A DNA stretch of 7,942 bases from contig JAAZNX010000104.1 of assembly GCA_012798025.1 (NCBI GenBank), forward strand, positions 1 through 7,942, in the 5' to 3' direction. This DNA is from Methanothrix sp. GTDB lineage: Archaea; Halobacteriota; Methanosarcinia; Methanotrichales; Methanotrichaceae. Every line of letters begins with the position of its first letter. Positions within the stretch are counted from its first letter, which is position 1. Positions 1-5,172 of the stretch are shown here, piece after piece. The position numbers and the translations under genes are program-made. The notes below the pieces were generated by a model, which did not search any database, had not been told where the DNA came from, and saw only the letters and a list, made by a program, of their open reading frames with translations.

Positions 1-483
1 ATCGATACGCCCTGTGGCGAGATGCATTTTCAGGACTACTGGGTCGGTCTGAAGGGAGTTCTTCCTGTTAAATCCCTGCGGCTAAAAGGCATAGACATGG
101 CCAGGCCAAGCCCTGGATTTCTAAAACTCCTGAAGGAGGAGAGTGTTGTTCTCTTGGGTCCGAGCAATCCCGTGACCAGCATAGGGCCCATCCTGGCCTT
201 GCCAGGAGTGCGAGAGAGCCTGGTGGGCAAAAAAATAGTAGCATTAAGCCCATTTGTAGCAGATCGACCTGTGAGCGGCCCGGCTGCTAACTTCATGCGC
301 GCCTGTGGCGTGCCTGCAAGCGAAGAGGGAGTTATATCCCTTTTAGGCAAAGTAGATCTTTTCATAGTCGATAAAAGTAGCAGCTACAGGGGAGAATGCG
401 TTCGGCTGGATACACTTATGAGGACCAAAGAAGATAGCATCAGGCTGGCAAAAGAATTACTCGAGCTGATCTCATGTTCCTAG
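1..483 (+). CDS. cofD: 2-phospho-L-lactate transferase CofD, C-terminal half (5' partial)
   Basis: CofD transfers the phospholactyl (or phosphoenolpyruvyl) group from its GDP-activated donor to the riboflavin-like precursor Fo, making the F420-0 backbone of coenzyme F420 in the cytosol. The frame is open from base 1, so the start lies outside; 160 residues are visible of a family length near 300. Family signatures are GEMHFQDYWV just inside the edge, GPSNPVTSIGPILALPG in the middle (the CofD nucleotide/substrate-binding C-terminal lobe) and SGPAANFMRACG near the end. It stops with TAG and overlaps the next gene by 10 nt, so the two are probably translated from one message. Nothing looks damaged. 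The family call is confident; the exact donor cannot be told from this half. Confidence 0.93.
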   Translation: MDTPCGEMHFQDYWVGLKGVLPVKSLRLKGIDMARPSPGFLKLLKEESVVLLGPSNPVTSIGPILALPGVRESLVGKKIVALSPFVADRPVSGPAANFMRACGVPASEEGVISLLGKVDLFIVDKSSSYRGECVRLDTLMRTKEDSIRLAKELLELISCS

Positions 484-1433
484 GCATAGATCATGGAACC
501 ACGGCCATAAGGTTTGCAACCTCGGAGGGGCAGTGCTGGGAGCTCTCACGCTGCGAAGCAAGCCAGCTCGAAGCAGGGGAGATCCTCAAAAGGGTCAGGC
601 AGAACCTTGTGCGCTCTTGGGTCGATCTGGTTGCCCTGACCTACTCAATGGGCGATGGCATTTCACGCATCGTGCGGCTTGAGGATGCGCCCAATCGAGG
701 CCTGATACAGCTAGATGGTGCGGGGCAGCACGTGGGTGGCGGCACCAGGGTTTTTGAGGCAATATCTGGCTCGGGCTGGCCCACGATTCTTCTGCCTGGA
801 ATTCACCGTCAGAGCGATATCGATCCAAGGCTCAAGGTCTTCAGCCATTGTATGAGCCCAGAGAAGGTGGGCTTGGCCTATGGAGTTTATAAAAAAGGTG
901 CTCCCAGCTTCATCGTTTGCGATGCCAGCTCGAATACAGTGACCTTTTGCGTCATCAAGGGAAAGATCATAGGAGCCATTGACGCTCCCATCTTTGCGCC
1001 CGGCCTGACGCAGGGCCCACTGGATGTGGAGGCGATCCGGGCGGTGGATGCCGGAAGGATGGCCGCCAATCAGGCATTCAATTGCGGAGGAATCCTCAAT
1101 AAAATTGGGCATGCCACGCTGGAGGAGTGCTCGCAGGAGGAGAGGATTCTAGCGGTGGAATCTCTCGCACTGTTTGCATCTATGGAGATCAATGCAATGC
1201 TTGTCCTTTCAAGAGACTGGAATGAAGCGTATCCTGAGCTTTTTTTAGCAGGCAGCCCGGCACCATTGCTGGTGGAGCGCGTAGCAAATCTCCTGGGAAG
1301 AGATGTAAGAGCCCTGAATAGATATGAAGCTGCGCGGGGATGCGCCCTTATTGCCAGGGATGTATTCGAAGGCTGCGAGAGGATACTGGGCCTTGAGATA
1401 GATCGGAGAGCAAGACACATGGGGGCAAAATAA
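474..1433 (+). CDS. mmp12: Methanogenesis marker protein 12, ASKHA-fold (sugar kinase/Hsp70/actin type)
   Basis: This 319-residue protein matches my memory of methanogenesis marker 12, a family almost confined to methanogens and their relatives, with no established reaction. It looks like a member of the acetate/sugar kinase-Hsp70-actin superfamily: a phosphate-1-like loop GIDHGTTAIRF at residues 4-14, a phosphate-2-like CDASSNTVTF at 149-158, and an adenosine-loop-like LFLAGSPAP at 256-264. ATP binding is therefore inferred. No membrane segment is seen. The ATG lies inside cofD (10-nt overlap), preceded only by a weak GAG, so translational coupling is likely. Its TAA shares one base with the ATG of the next gene (TAATG). 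The context ties it to F420 biosynthesis in transcription but does not prove a role there. Confidence 0.85.
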   Translation: MFLGIDHGTTAIRFATSEGQCWELSRCEASQLEAGEILKRVRQNLVRSWVDLVALTYSMGDGISRIVRLEDAPNRGLIQLDGAGQHVGGGTRVFEAISGSGWPTILLPGIHRQSDIDPRLKVFSHCMSPEKVGLAYGVYKKGAPSFIVCDASSNTVTFCVIKGKIIGAIDAPIFAPGLTQGPLDVEAIRAVDAGRMAANQAFNCGGILNKIGHATLEECSQEERILAVESLALFASMEINAMLVLSRDWNEAYPELFLAGSPAPLLVERVANLLGRDVRALNRYEAARGCALIARDVFEGCERILGLEIDRRARHMGAK

Positions 1434-1690
1434 TGGAAGACATGAGCTGGGATAGCCTCGTGGAGCAGCTCGAGAGGGAGGCATCAACCCTGCAAGGAGG
1501 GCGAACGGGGGCTCAGGATCTCAAGAGAAGAGTGGCCAAGGCTTTGCAAGAGGCTGAATCAGCATCATTGGGATTTGAGATAATAGACCGTCTTGAGGTG
1601 ATGCTGATGGCGCTCACAGAGGCCGCGAAAGAGAACGTATGCACGAATACGAAATGTCCGCATTATAACAAGAAGTGCAAAATGAGATAA
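1433..1690 (+). CDS. Small protein with C-terminal CX4CXHX4C cluster, function unknown
   Basis: I do not recognise this 85-residue protein. Its ATG overlaps the preceding stop by one base, and a GGGGG run seven bases upstream can serve as ribosome binding site, so it is very probably real and coupled to marker 12. Residues 1-65 are charged and mostly helix-forming, with few glycines after residue 26, suggesting a short helical bundle or coiled coil. The tail carries C70, C75, H77 and C82 (CX4CXHX4C, including TKCPHYNKKC), a plausible single-zinc or metal-binding knob. There is no signal peptide or membrane helix. It ends in TAA followed at once by an in-frame TAG. A partner or regulator of marker 12 is a guess from position only. 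Confidence 0.8.
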   Translation: MEDMSWDSLVEQLEREASTLQGGRTGAQDLKRRVAKALQEAESASLGFEIIDRLEVMLMALTEAAKENVCTNTKCPHYNKKCKMR

Positions 1691-1698
1691 TAGTAATT

Positions 1699-1723
1699 CC
1701 AGCCCTGGCAAGACCAGGACTGG
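1699..1723. terminator. Hairpin between convergent genes, possible shared 3' end
   Basis: The arms CCAGCCCTGG (1699-1708) and CCAGGACTGG (1714-1723) pair over 10 positions with one C-A mismatch around a five-base loop. The hairpin starts nine bases after the stop of the 85-residue protein and lies 22 bases beyond the stop of the opposing 35-residue ORF, so it could shape the 3' ends of both. No clear T-run follows in either direction, so it may stabilise or mark RNA ends rather than terminate by itself. Function is inferred from position. Confidence 0.4.
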
Positions 1724-1745
1724 ATGAATTAGATTATCATCAGGA

Positions 1746-1853
1746 TCATCTTACTCCTGACCTGCTATCCGACCATTTGTTCAGCACCATTGGCAAAACG
1801 ACCACAAGCACGCCGAATACCACTATAGCATATATCTGAGACATGATATCCAT
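1746..1853 (-). CDS. 35-residue single-helix membrane microprotein (hypothetical)
   Basis: The ORF begins ATG GAT ATC ATG and ends TGA, coding 35 residues. Seven bases upstream of the ATG is AGGAGGTGA (minus strand, about 1868-1860), a full match to the archaeal Shine-Dalgarno consensus, as good as those of the mtr genes. The product opens with MDIMSQIYA, continues with a hydrophobic stretch of about 18 residues (7-24, including VVFGVLVVVLPMVL), then a polar, basic tail (NKWSDSRSGVR). This is the layout of a single-span membrane peptide with a positively charged end. A TATA-like box lies 110 bases upstream. I do not recognise a family. The strong binding site and a helix of the right length make chance less likely, but there is no homology evidence. 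Confidence 0.6.
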   Translation of the reverse strand: MDIMSQIYAIVVFGVLVVVLPMVLNKWSDSRSGVR

Positions 1854-1859
1854 CTCTTT

Positions 1860-1868
1860 TCACCTCCT
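1860..1868 (-). promoter_or_regulatory. Consensus Shine-Dalgarno site of the 35-residue ORF
   Basis: The minus strand reads AGGAGGTGA here, complementary over its whole length to the usual 3' end of archaeal 16S rRNA. The spacing to the ATG at 1853 is seven bases. It is the main reason to accept this short ORF and its start. Confidence 0.65.
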
Positions 1869-1962
1869 AGGAAATTGGGGCTGACTATTTCTGAGCGTCT
1901 TTGGCAGCAGATAATGATAAACCTTTTGCTGCATGATCTTCAACTGCTTTTATGGTGAAATG

Positions 1963-1979
1963 GGTATAAAGATAAAAAG
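1963..1979 (-). promoter_or_regulatory. TATA-like box for the 35-residue ORF
   Basis: The minus strand reads TTTTTATCTTTATACC, with TTTATAC as the best TATA match. Transcription would start near 1940, giving a leader of roughly 85 nt. That leader contains a six-base inverted repeat (GCAGCA/TGCTGC, 1927-1932 and 1904-1909). The start site is inferred, and a second weak box (GGTTTATCATTAT, about 1908-1923) is possible. Confidence 0.35.
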
Positions 1980-1999
1980 GTAATCAACAGAAAAAGGAA

Positions 2000-2033
2000 A
2001 AAATACTAAATGGATAAAATACTAAATGGATAA
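2000..2033. repeat. Exact tandem duplication of a 16-bp unit
   Basis: The unit AAAATACTAAATGGAT occurs at 2000-2015 and again at 2016-2031, and the period continues for two more bases. It sits midway between the divergent small ORFs, upstream of the TATA-like boxes on both sides. It could be a pair of operator sites or a replication-slippage product; sequence alone does not decide. Confidence 0.75.
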
Positions 2034-2089
2034 TCTTCAATAAAGGAAAAAAGGTTAGAATTTTCAGTTGTTTTACCAAATTTTGCTAG

Positions 2090-2122
2090 AATATATCGCC
2101 AATAAGCAGAAAGTTTTAAATA
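2090..2122 (+). promoter_or_regulatory. Two TATA-like boxes for the plus-strand small membrane protein
   Basis: AATATATC (2090-2097) would give a transcription start near 2120, just before the possible starts at 2124 and 2137. GAAAGTTTTAAATA (about 2109-2122) looks more like a full BRE plus TATA element, but it would place the start near 2145, downstream of both ATGs. If the second box is the real one, the reading start or the nature of the transcript must be reconsidered. Confidence 0.4.
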
Positions 2123-2135
2123 AATGGGATGGACC

Positions 2136-2193
2136 AATGCAGTCTGTACCAAGGTCCTCCCAGAGAGGATCTCTGCAGTACAGGAGATGCATT
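2136..2193 (+). other. Nested inverted repeats, possible RNA structure or operator
   Basis: Three perfect six-base pairings nest inside 58 bases: AATGCA (2136-2141) with TGCATT (2188-2193), CTGTAC (2144-2149) with GTACAG (2178-2183), and CAGAGA (2161-2166) with TCTCTG (2170-2175) around a GGA loop. A further hairpin, CAACATGG with CC..ATGTTG (2209-2230), follows. The block begins about where transcription should start. It could fold as a structured leader or small RNA, or act as DNA dyads, and it also overlaps the proposed start of the small membrane protein gene. I match it to no known riboswitch. Confidence 0.4.
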
Positions 2194-2343
2194 ACGTCAG
2201 ACTTCACGCAACATGGAGCGCCAAATGTTGGGCACGATGTCACAGTTCTAGGCTCAATCACCTCAGAGGATGCAGGCTTTTACTTCCTAATCGCATCTGC
2301 GATAATATTCATGATCGCGGCCCTGACTGGACATTTTGCATAG
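2137..2343 (+). CDS. Small C-terminally membrane-anchored protein, N-terminal frame uncertain
   Basis: From the ATG at 2137 the frame codes 68 residues. The last 30 look like real protein: an acidic patch (TSEDAG) then a hydrophobic span FYFLIASAIIFMIAALTG and a short tail HFA, typical of a single C-terminal membrane helix. A GGGATGG upstream could serve as a weak ribosome binding site, and a T-rich tract follows the stop. The first 30 residues of this frame (many Arg, Ser and Gln) look less natural. A different frame from the ATG at 2124 reads MGWTNAVCTKVLPERISAVQ and on to about 2205, and looks more protein-like. The gene may therefore start at 2124 with a +1 shift near 2205-2225, or be broken. 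No family recognised. Confidence 0.45.
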   Translation: MQSVPRSSQRGSLQYRRCITSDFTQHGAPNVGHDVTVLGSITSEDAGFYFLIASAIIFMIAALTGHFA

Positions 2344-2346
2344 GCA

Positions 2347-2369
2347 TTTCAATTTTTCTCTCTTTTTCC
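2347..2369 (+). terminator. T-rich terminator after the small membrane protein gene
   Basis: Directly after the TAG at 2341-2343 the plus strand is rich in T (ATTTTTCTCTCTTTTTCC), the usual archaeal termination signal. It overlaps the last codons of the convergent YkgJ-type gene, whose Lys/Arg-rich tail is encoded by the opposite strand of this tract. Its presence supports real plus-strand transcription reaching this point. Confidence 0.55.
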
Positions 2370-2984
2370 TGGCAAAGTCCTGTAGACCTTAGCATTTGCC
2401 GATATTGCGCCGGATGCCATCATCCTTTGCAATTGCGGGTTTATATCCGAAGTCCTCTGCAAGAACAGCTCAGAGACCAGCTTCTCAAGCTTGCGCCGAT
2501 CTACGAGCTCGCCTTTTCCAATCCCCGGGCATGTGGGATTGTAGCCTATGTTTAGCAAAGTGTCCCCATTGGACGCCGTCTCCTCCTCTACCCGAAAAGG
2601 AAAGAGCCTGCATGCGATTGGCCGAACTGAATAGATGGTGCAGCAGTTTTCATAAAAGACGCAGGTAGTATCCGCCTTGCTCTTCATCACAGGAAGGTCT
2701 AGGATTACCTTGCGAGCATCATCCTTGACTTTAACAAAGCATCCATCATAATCGTAGAGAGTGTCCACGAATTTGGCAGGCTCTTTGCCAGTCCTTCTTG
2801 CTATGGCATTTATATCTTTTTCAGTTAGATAGATGAGATTGGACCTCTCGCAAAACTCCTTGAGCCTCTCCATTGGGATGAGCTCCTCAAAATCGAGAGG
2901 TCTGTTGTGATGGCAGCATGAGCCGCACCTCTGGCATTTGAACTTGACATTTTCAAATATAGCTTTTACAATAACGCGGGGCAA
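2349..2984 (-). CDS. YkgJ-type zinc/iron-chelating cysteine-cluster protein
   Basis: This 211-residue cytosolic protein belongs to the CxxCxxCC (YkgJ) family, thought to bind Zn or an Fe-S cluster, with no settled reaction. Seen here: CQRCGSCCH at residues 17-25, a second cluster CVFYENCCTIYSVRPIACRL from 108 to 127 (C108, C114, C115, C125) and CPGIGKG at 152-158, in family order. Other cysteines are C45 and C82. No in-frame ATG or GTG lies near the N-terminus; the best start is TTG at 2984, five bases after AGGGGGG, which pairs with anti-Shine-Dalgarno CCUCCU if one G-U is allowed. It follows mtrH by 38 nt on the same strand, with a T-rich tract between, so it is either read through from mtr or separately controlled. 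A job in protecting or maturing a metal-containing enzyme is only a guess. Confidence 0.85.
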   Translation of the reverse strand: MPRVIVKAIFENVKFKCQRCGSCCHHNRPLDFEELIPMERLKEFCERSNLIYLTEKDINAIARRTGKEPAKFVDTLYDYDGCFVKVKDDARKVILDLPVMKSKADTTCVFYENCCTIYSVRPIACRLFPFRVEEETASNGDTLLNIGYNPTCPGIGKGELVDRRKLEKLVSELFLQRTSDINPQLQRMMASGAISANAKVYRTLPGKREKN

Positions 2985-2996
2985 TAAATCCCCCCT

Positions 2997-3018
2997 AAAA
3001 AGAAAGAAAAAGAGAAGG
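2997..3018 (-). terminator. T-rich terminator after mtrH
   Basis: Just after the mtrH stop the minus strand reads CTCTTTTTCTTTCTTTTT, a U-tract of the kind that ends archaeal transcription. It runs directly into the AGGGGGG ribosome binding site of the YkgJ-type gene, so termination may be partial. No hairpin is evident. Confidence 0.6.
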
Positions 3019-3022
3019 CGAC

Positions 3023-3958
3023 TTAAAGCGTCGTCTTCCTTGGATGCTTTTCAGCCAGAACTTGCAGTCCAAGCTCTTCTGCTGACTCTGCCTTCATGAT
3101 ATCGACCATTGCTGCTGCTGGGAAGATCATGGGGGCATTTTCGATGGGCCCGTAGAGGTAGTAGTCAGCACCCACGATTCCGGCTACCAGGTTAGAGCCG
3201 ATATCGACGGGGGCGAACGCCTCCTTGTGCTGCTTCTTCCACTTCTTCATCCAGTCCCAGGCAGATGCACCGTTGTGGAAGCCTCCGCCCACTGGCAGGC
3301 CAAGCTGAGCTTTGACTGCAATGCAGGCGCGATATGTGGCGCCAGATCCGGCTCCGAGGGGCATTGCAGCAGTATCGATGAGTGGCCTGGTGATGCCGCA
3401 CTCCTTGGCGTACTCCAGCATGCCCTTCTTGGCGCCTCCTGCAGCCTTGGTCAGAATATCCATCTTGCCCTTGGTTCCCTTCTCCATGGCATTGAATGCG
3501 AGCACGATTGCTGAATCAAGATCGCTCTCCTTGACTGCAGCCAGCTCTTCATCCGTGATGGAGGCGTTGATGGAGTTGTGGATGGCCCTGTCGGCCACGC
3601 CAATCTCAGTGGCATACTTGACTCCAAAAGCCCGCACCTCTGGGGCAGAGGAGTCGATGAGGAACGGATAATCGGAGAGCGCCACGAACCAGTCGATCTC
3701 CTTGGCCATGGCCTCGTTGCTCTCTGCGACTATCTGATTCATGCATGTGTTGCCCGTGATCTCGCTCATCTCTACCTGTGTGTTCCAGAGCCTCTCTGCA
3801 GCAGCCTTATCGAAAACTCCGTGCTCCGGATCCGAGACGATCTTGTGCCTGGCGTAGAACATGGTGCCGATGCAGCATGTGGGGTACTCACCAGGCTGCC
3901 CCCCTATCTTGAATTTGCCGAAATCGAAGACTTCTTGCTTCCTATCAAACCTGAACAT
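3023..3958 (-). CDS. mtrH: Mtr subunit H, methyl-tetrahydromethanopterin:cobamide methyltransferase
   Basis: MtrH is the soluble catalytic subunit that moves the methyl group from N5-methyl-tetrahydromethanopterin (or sarcinapterin) to the Co(I) cobamide on MtrA. At 311 residues it is full length. It has the TIM-barrel pterin-methyltransferase character: FLIDSSAPEVRAFG (99-112), HNSINASITDEE (127-138), PLIDTAAMPLGAGSGATY (192-209), GGGFHNGASAWDWM (224-237) and YGPIENAP (269-276). The ATG follows the mtrG stop with no gap (TAG-ATG), with GGTGAT upstream as ribosome binding site, so it is coupled to mtrG. It is the last mtr gene; a T-rich tract follows. There is no membrane helix, so it docks to the membrane complex peripherally. 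Confidence 0.97.
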   Translation of the reverse strand: MFRFDRKQEVFDFGKFKIGGQPGEYPTCCIGTMFYARHKIVSDPEHGVFDKAAAERLWNTQVEMSEITGNTCMNQIVAESNEAMAKEIDWFVALSDYPFLIDSSAPEVRAFGVKYATEIGVADRAIHNSINASITDEELAAVKESDLDSAIVLAFNAMEKGTKGKMDILTKAAGGAKKGMLEYAKECGITRPLIDTAAMPLGAGSGATYRACIAVKAQLGLPVGGGFHNGASAWDWMKKWKKQHKEAFAPVDIGSNLVAGIVGADYYLYGPIENAPMIFPAAAMVDIMKAESAEELGLQVLAEKHPRKTTL

Positions 3959-4204
3959 CTAAATCACCCTCACCCAATTGCCTGCGTATACGAACAGTAT
4001 GTATGCCAATATCAAGATCAACCCCGCGCAGATACCATAGGCTGCGCCCAGATCCCTGCCGATGGACTTGCCGGCCCTCATGTACTTCTCTGAGGAGTAG
4101 AACTCTATCTTCTCCTCGATCTTTTCCAGCCTTGCCATTATATCTCTGAGTTGATCCGGGTCGACCACGGCAACGGGTACTGTTGGTTTTGTGTCTTCTG
4201 CCAT
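3959..4204 (-). CDS. mtrG: Mtr subunit G, small single-span membrane subunit
   Basis: MtrG (81 residues) is a small subunit of the Mtr membrane complex. Residues 17-36 (QLRDIMARLEKIEEKIEF region) form a charged amphipathic or coiled-coil helix; residues 53-75 are one membrane helix (YGICAGLILILAYILFVYAG). No catalytic residues are expected; a structural or MtrH-docking role is inferred for the family. The start ATG is three bases after the mtrF stop, and the nearest binding site is a GGGGGG run about 12 bases upstream rather than a GGAGG, so coupling may matter. The length is close to that of known MtrG proteins. Confidence 0.95.
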   Translation of the reverse strand: MAEDTKPTVPVAVVDPDQLRDIMARLEKIEEKIEFYSSEKYMRAGKSIGRDLGAAYGICAGLILILAYILFVYAGNWVRVI

Positions 4205-4207
4205 AGT

Positions 4208-4435
4208 TTACAAACCCCCCATGAAGGCAAATGGCCCGAGCATCATCACAATGGCAAGGGCAAAGCCAATGGCAAATCCTATGGAGACCGTCGCCAGGAC
4301 GCCAGAGCTCAGCTTGGTCTCTCTGGCCAGGAGCTGCCCCCTGTACCTGACGCTCTCGACTATGGCATCTATCATAGGCATATTGGGTTCCACGACGGTT
4401 GGAATTCCCTGACCGTATTCTATCTCTTCAGCCAT
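4208..4435 (-). CDS. mtrF: Mtr subunit F, small single-span membrane subunit
   Basis: MtrF (75 residues) has an N-terminal soluble arm with EPNMPMIDAIVESVRYRGQL (16-35) and one membrane helix at about 45-67 (GVLATVSIGFAIGFALAIVM). The arm-plus-helix resembles the C-terminal end of MtrA (an Arg-x-Arg-Gly turn or similar, then a helix with Gly-Ile-Ala-Leu-like spacing), consistent with a shared origin. The start ATG is two bases after the mtrA stop, with GGGAGGTAAAAA directly upstream. It is a separate gene here, not fused to mtrA. Its role in the complex is structural as far as is known. Confidence 0.95.
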   Translation of the reverse strand: MAEEIEYGQGIPTVVEPNMPMIDAIVESVRYRGQLLARETKLSSGVLATVSIGFAIGFALAIVMMLGPFAFMGGL

Positions 4436-4437
4436 TT

Positions 4438-5169
4438 TTACCTCCCTCCTGCCACCCTCAGAATTATTCCGAATAGGATGAGGACCATGGTCATGCCAAG
4501 TGCAATTCCCTCGATCTTGCCAACGTAGATGCCTGCCTGCAGCTTGTTGAGAAGACCCGTGTTGATCACAGTGGCCTCTATGCCCCGCATCCTCGACCTA
4601 ACCTCGACGACCTCCGCGGCCATGGGCTTCAGCCCACCTGCCTCCTCTTCGGCCCCGCCCTCTTTGATCTCGATGGTCATGGGCTCAACATCAAGGGCGC
4701 CGGGATCCTTGGAGATCAGCTCCTTGATCTTTGCGGTGATGGCTCCCATGTCCTCGGTGTTTATCATCATGACCGCCTGCACCTGGTTTCTCCAGCGCTC
4801 AATGGACTCGGGCGTCAGGTTCTGGATGAAGGGGATTGCACCCTTGGCTCCAATGATCCTTCCTTCCTTGTCAATTCCGCTTTGCGTAAAAGCCTCAATT
4901 GCCTGCCCGGTGATATGGCCCTTGACCTCCATTCCCGTGATCAGGACAAATCTGATGTTGGGGTTGGAGATGACATTTGCCACCATCTTCTCAATGCCGA
5001 TGTTCTCAGTCTTGCATGGCCCTGCCAATGCTGCGCCCGCCTTGATCAGATCGGCGTTATGAAGGTGAGACCCGCAGGTGCATACCGCAACAGGGCTCTC
5101 GGGATTTCCGACCTCGTACTCGCCGGTAATCGTTGGCCAGGGCTCTGATGGCTTCTTTTTAAGCACCAT
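4438..5169 (-). CDS. mtrA: Mtr subunit A, cobamide-carrying subunit
   Basis: MtrA carries the corrinoid (5-hydroxybenzimidazolyl-cobamide type) that accepts the methyl group from MtrH and donates it to coenzyme M. The 243 residues comprise a cytosolic domain (about 1-160), an acidic/proline linker (160-185) and one C-terminal membrane helix at about 219-240 (EGIALGMTMVLILFGIILRV). H85 in MEVKGHITGQAIEAF matches the His that ligates cobalt in characterised MtrA (His84 in Methanothermobacter). CTCGSHLHNADLI (30-42) and GPCKTENIGIEKM (50-62) are family signatures. The ATG is three bases after the mtrB stop with GGAGGTG upstream. The protein is full length and intact. Confidence 0.97.
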   Translation of the reverse strand: MVLKKKPSEPWPTITGEYEVGNPESPVAVCTCGSHLHNADLIKAGAALAGPCKTENIGIEKMVANVISNPNIRFVLITGMEVKGHITGQAIEAFTQSGIDKEGRIIGAKGAIPFIQNLTPESIERWRNQVQAVMMINTEDMGAITAKIKELISKDPGALDVEPMTIEIKEGGAEEEAGGLKPMAAEVVEVRSRMRGIEATVINTGLLNKLQAGIYVGKIEGIALGMTMVLILFGIILRVAGGR

Positions 5170-5172
5170 TCC

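Larger units (their letters stand above)
1869..2123. other. AT-rich divergent intergenic region
   Basis: This stretch separates the divergent 35-residue ORF (minus) and the small membrane protein gene (plus). It is much richer in A and T than the flanking genes, with A-runs around 1990-2060. It holds the TATA-like boxes and the 16-bp tandem repeat listed separately. A 24-codon ORF on the minus strand (1860-1934) ends inside the Shine-Dalgarno site of the 35-residue ORF and is treated as a possibility only. I see no tRNA, rRNA or CRISPR structure. Confidence 0.7.

Noticed and set aside
711..1112. 133-codon open frame on the minus strand opposite marker 12
   Set aside because: Shadow of a convincing gene with ASKHA motifs; no independent support.
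2068..2136. TTG start at 2068 extending the small membrane protein upstream
   Set aside because: The extension runs through AT-rich, promoter-like sequence with both TATA-like boxes inside it; no well-spaced binding site.
1691..2348. tRNA, CRISPR array or insertion sequence in the gene-poor island
   Set aside because: No cloverleaf, no spaced repeats beyond the 16-bp tandem pair, and no transposase fragment or terminal inverted repeats found by eye.
2396..2668. 90-codon plus-strand open frame opposite the YkgJ-type gene
   Set aside because: Overlaps the antisense of the conserved Cys clusters; a chance frame rich in Ala, Arg and Pro.
3578..4093. 171-codon open frame on the plus strand opposite mtrH and mtrG
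   Set aside because: It spans two real antisense genes and their junction; no binding site or family motif.
4529..5062. 177-codon open frame on the plus strand opposite mtrA
   Set aside because: Antisense shadow of an intact, well-recognised mtrA; the composition follows from the mtrA codons.
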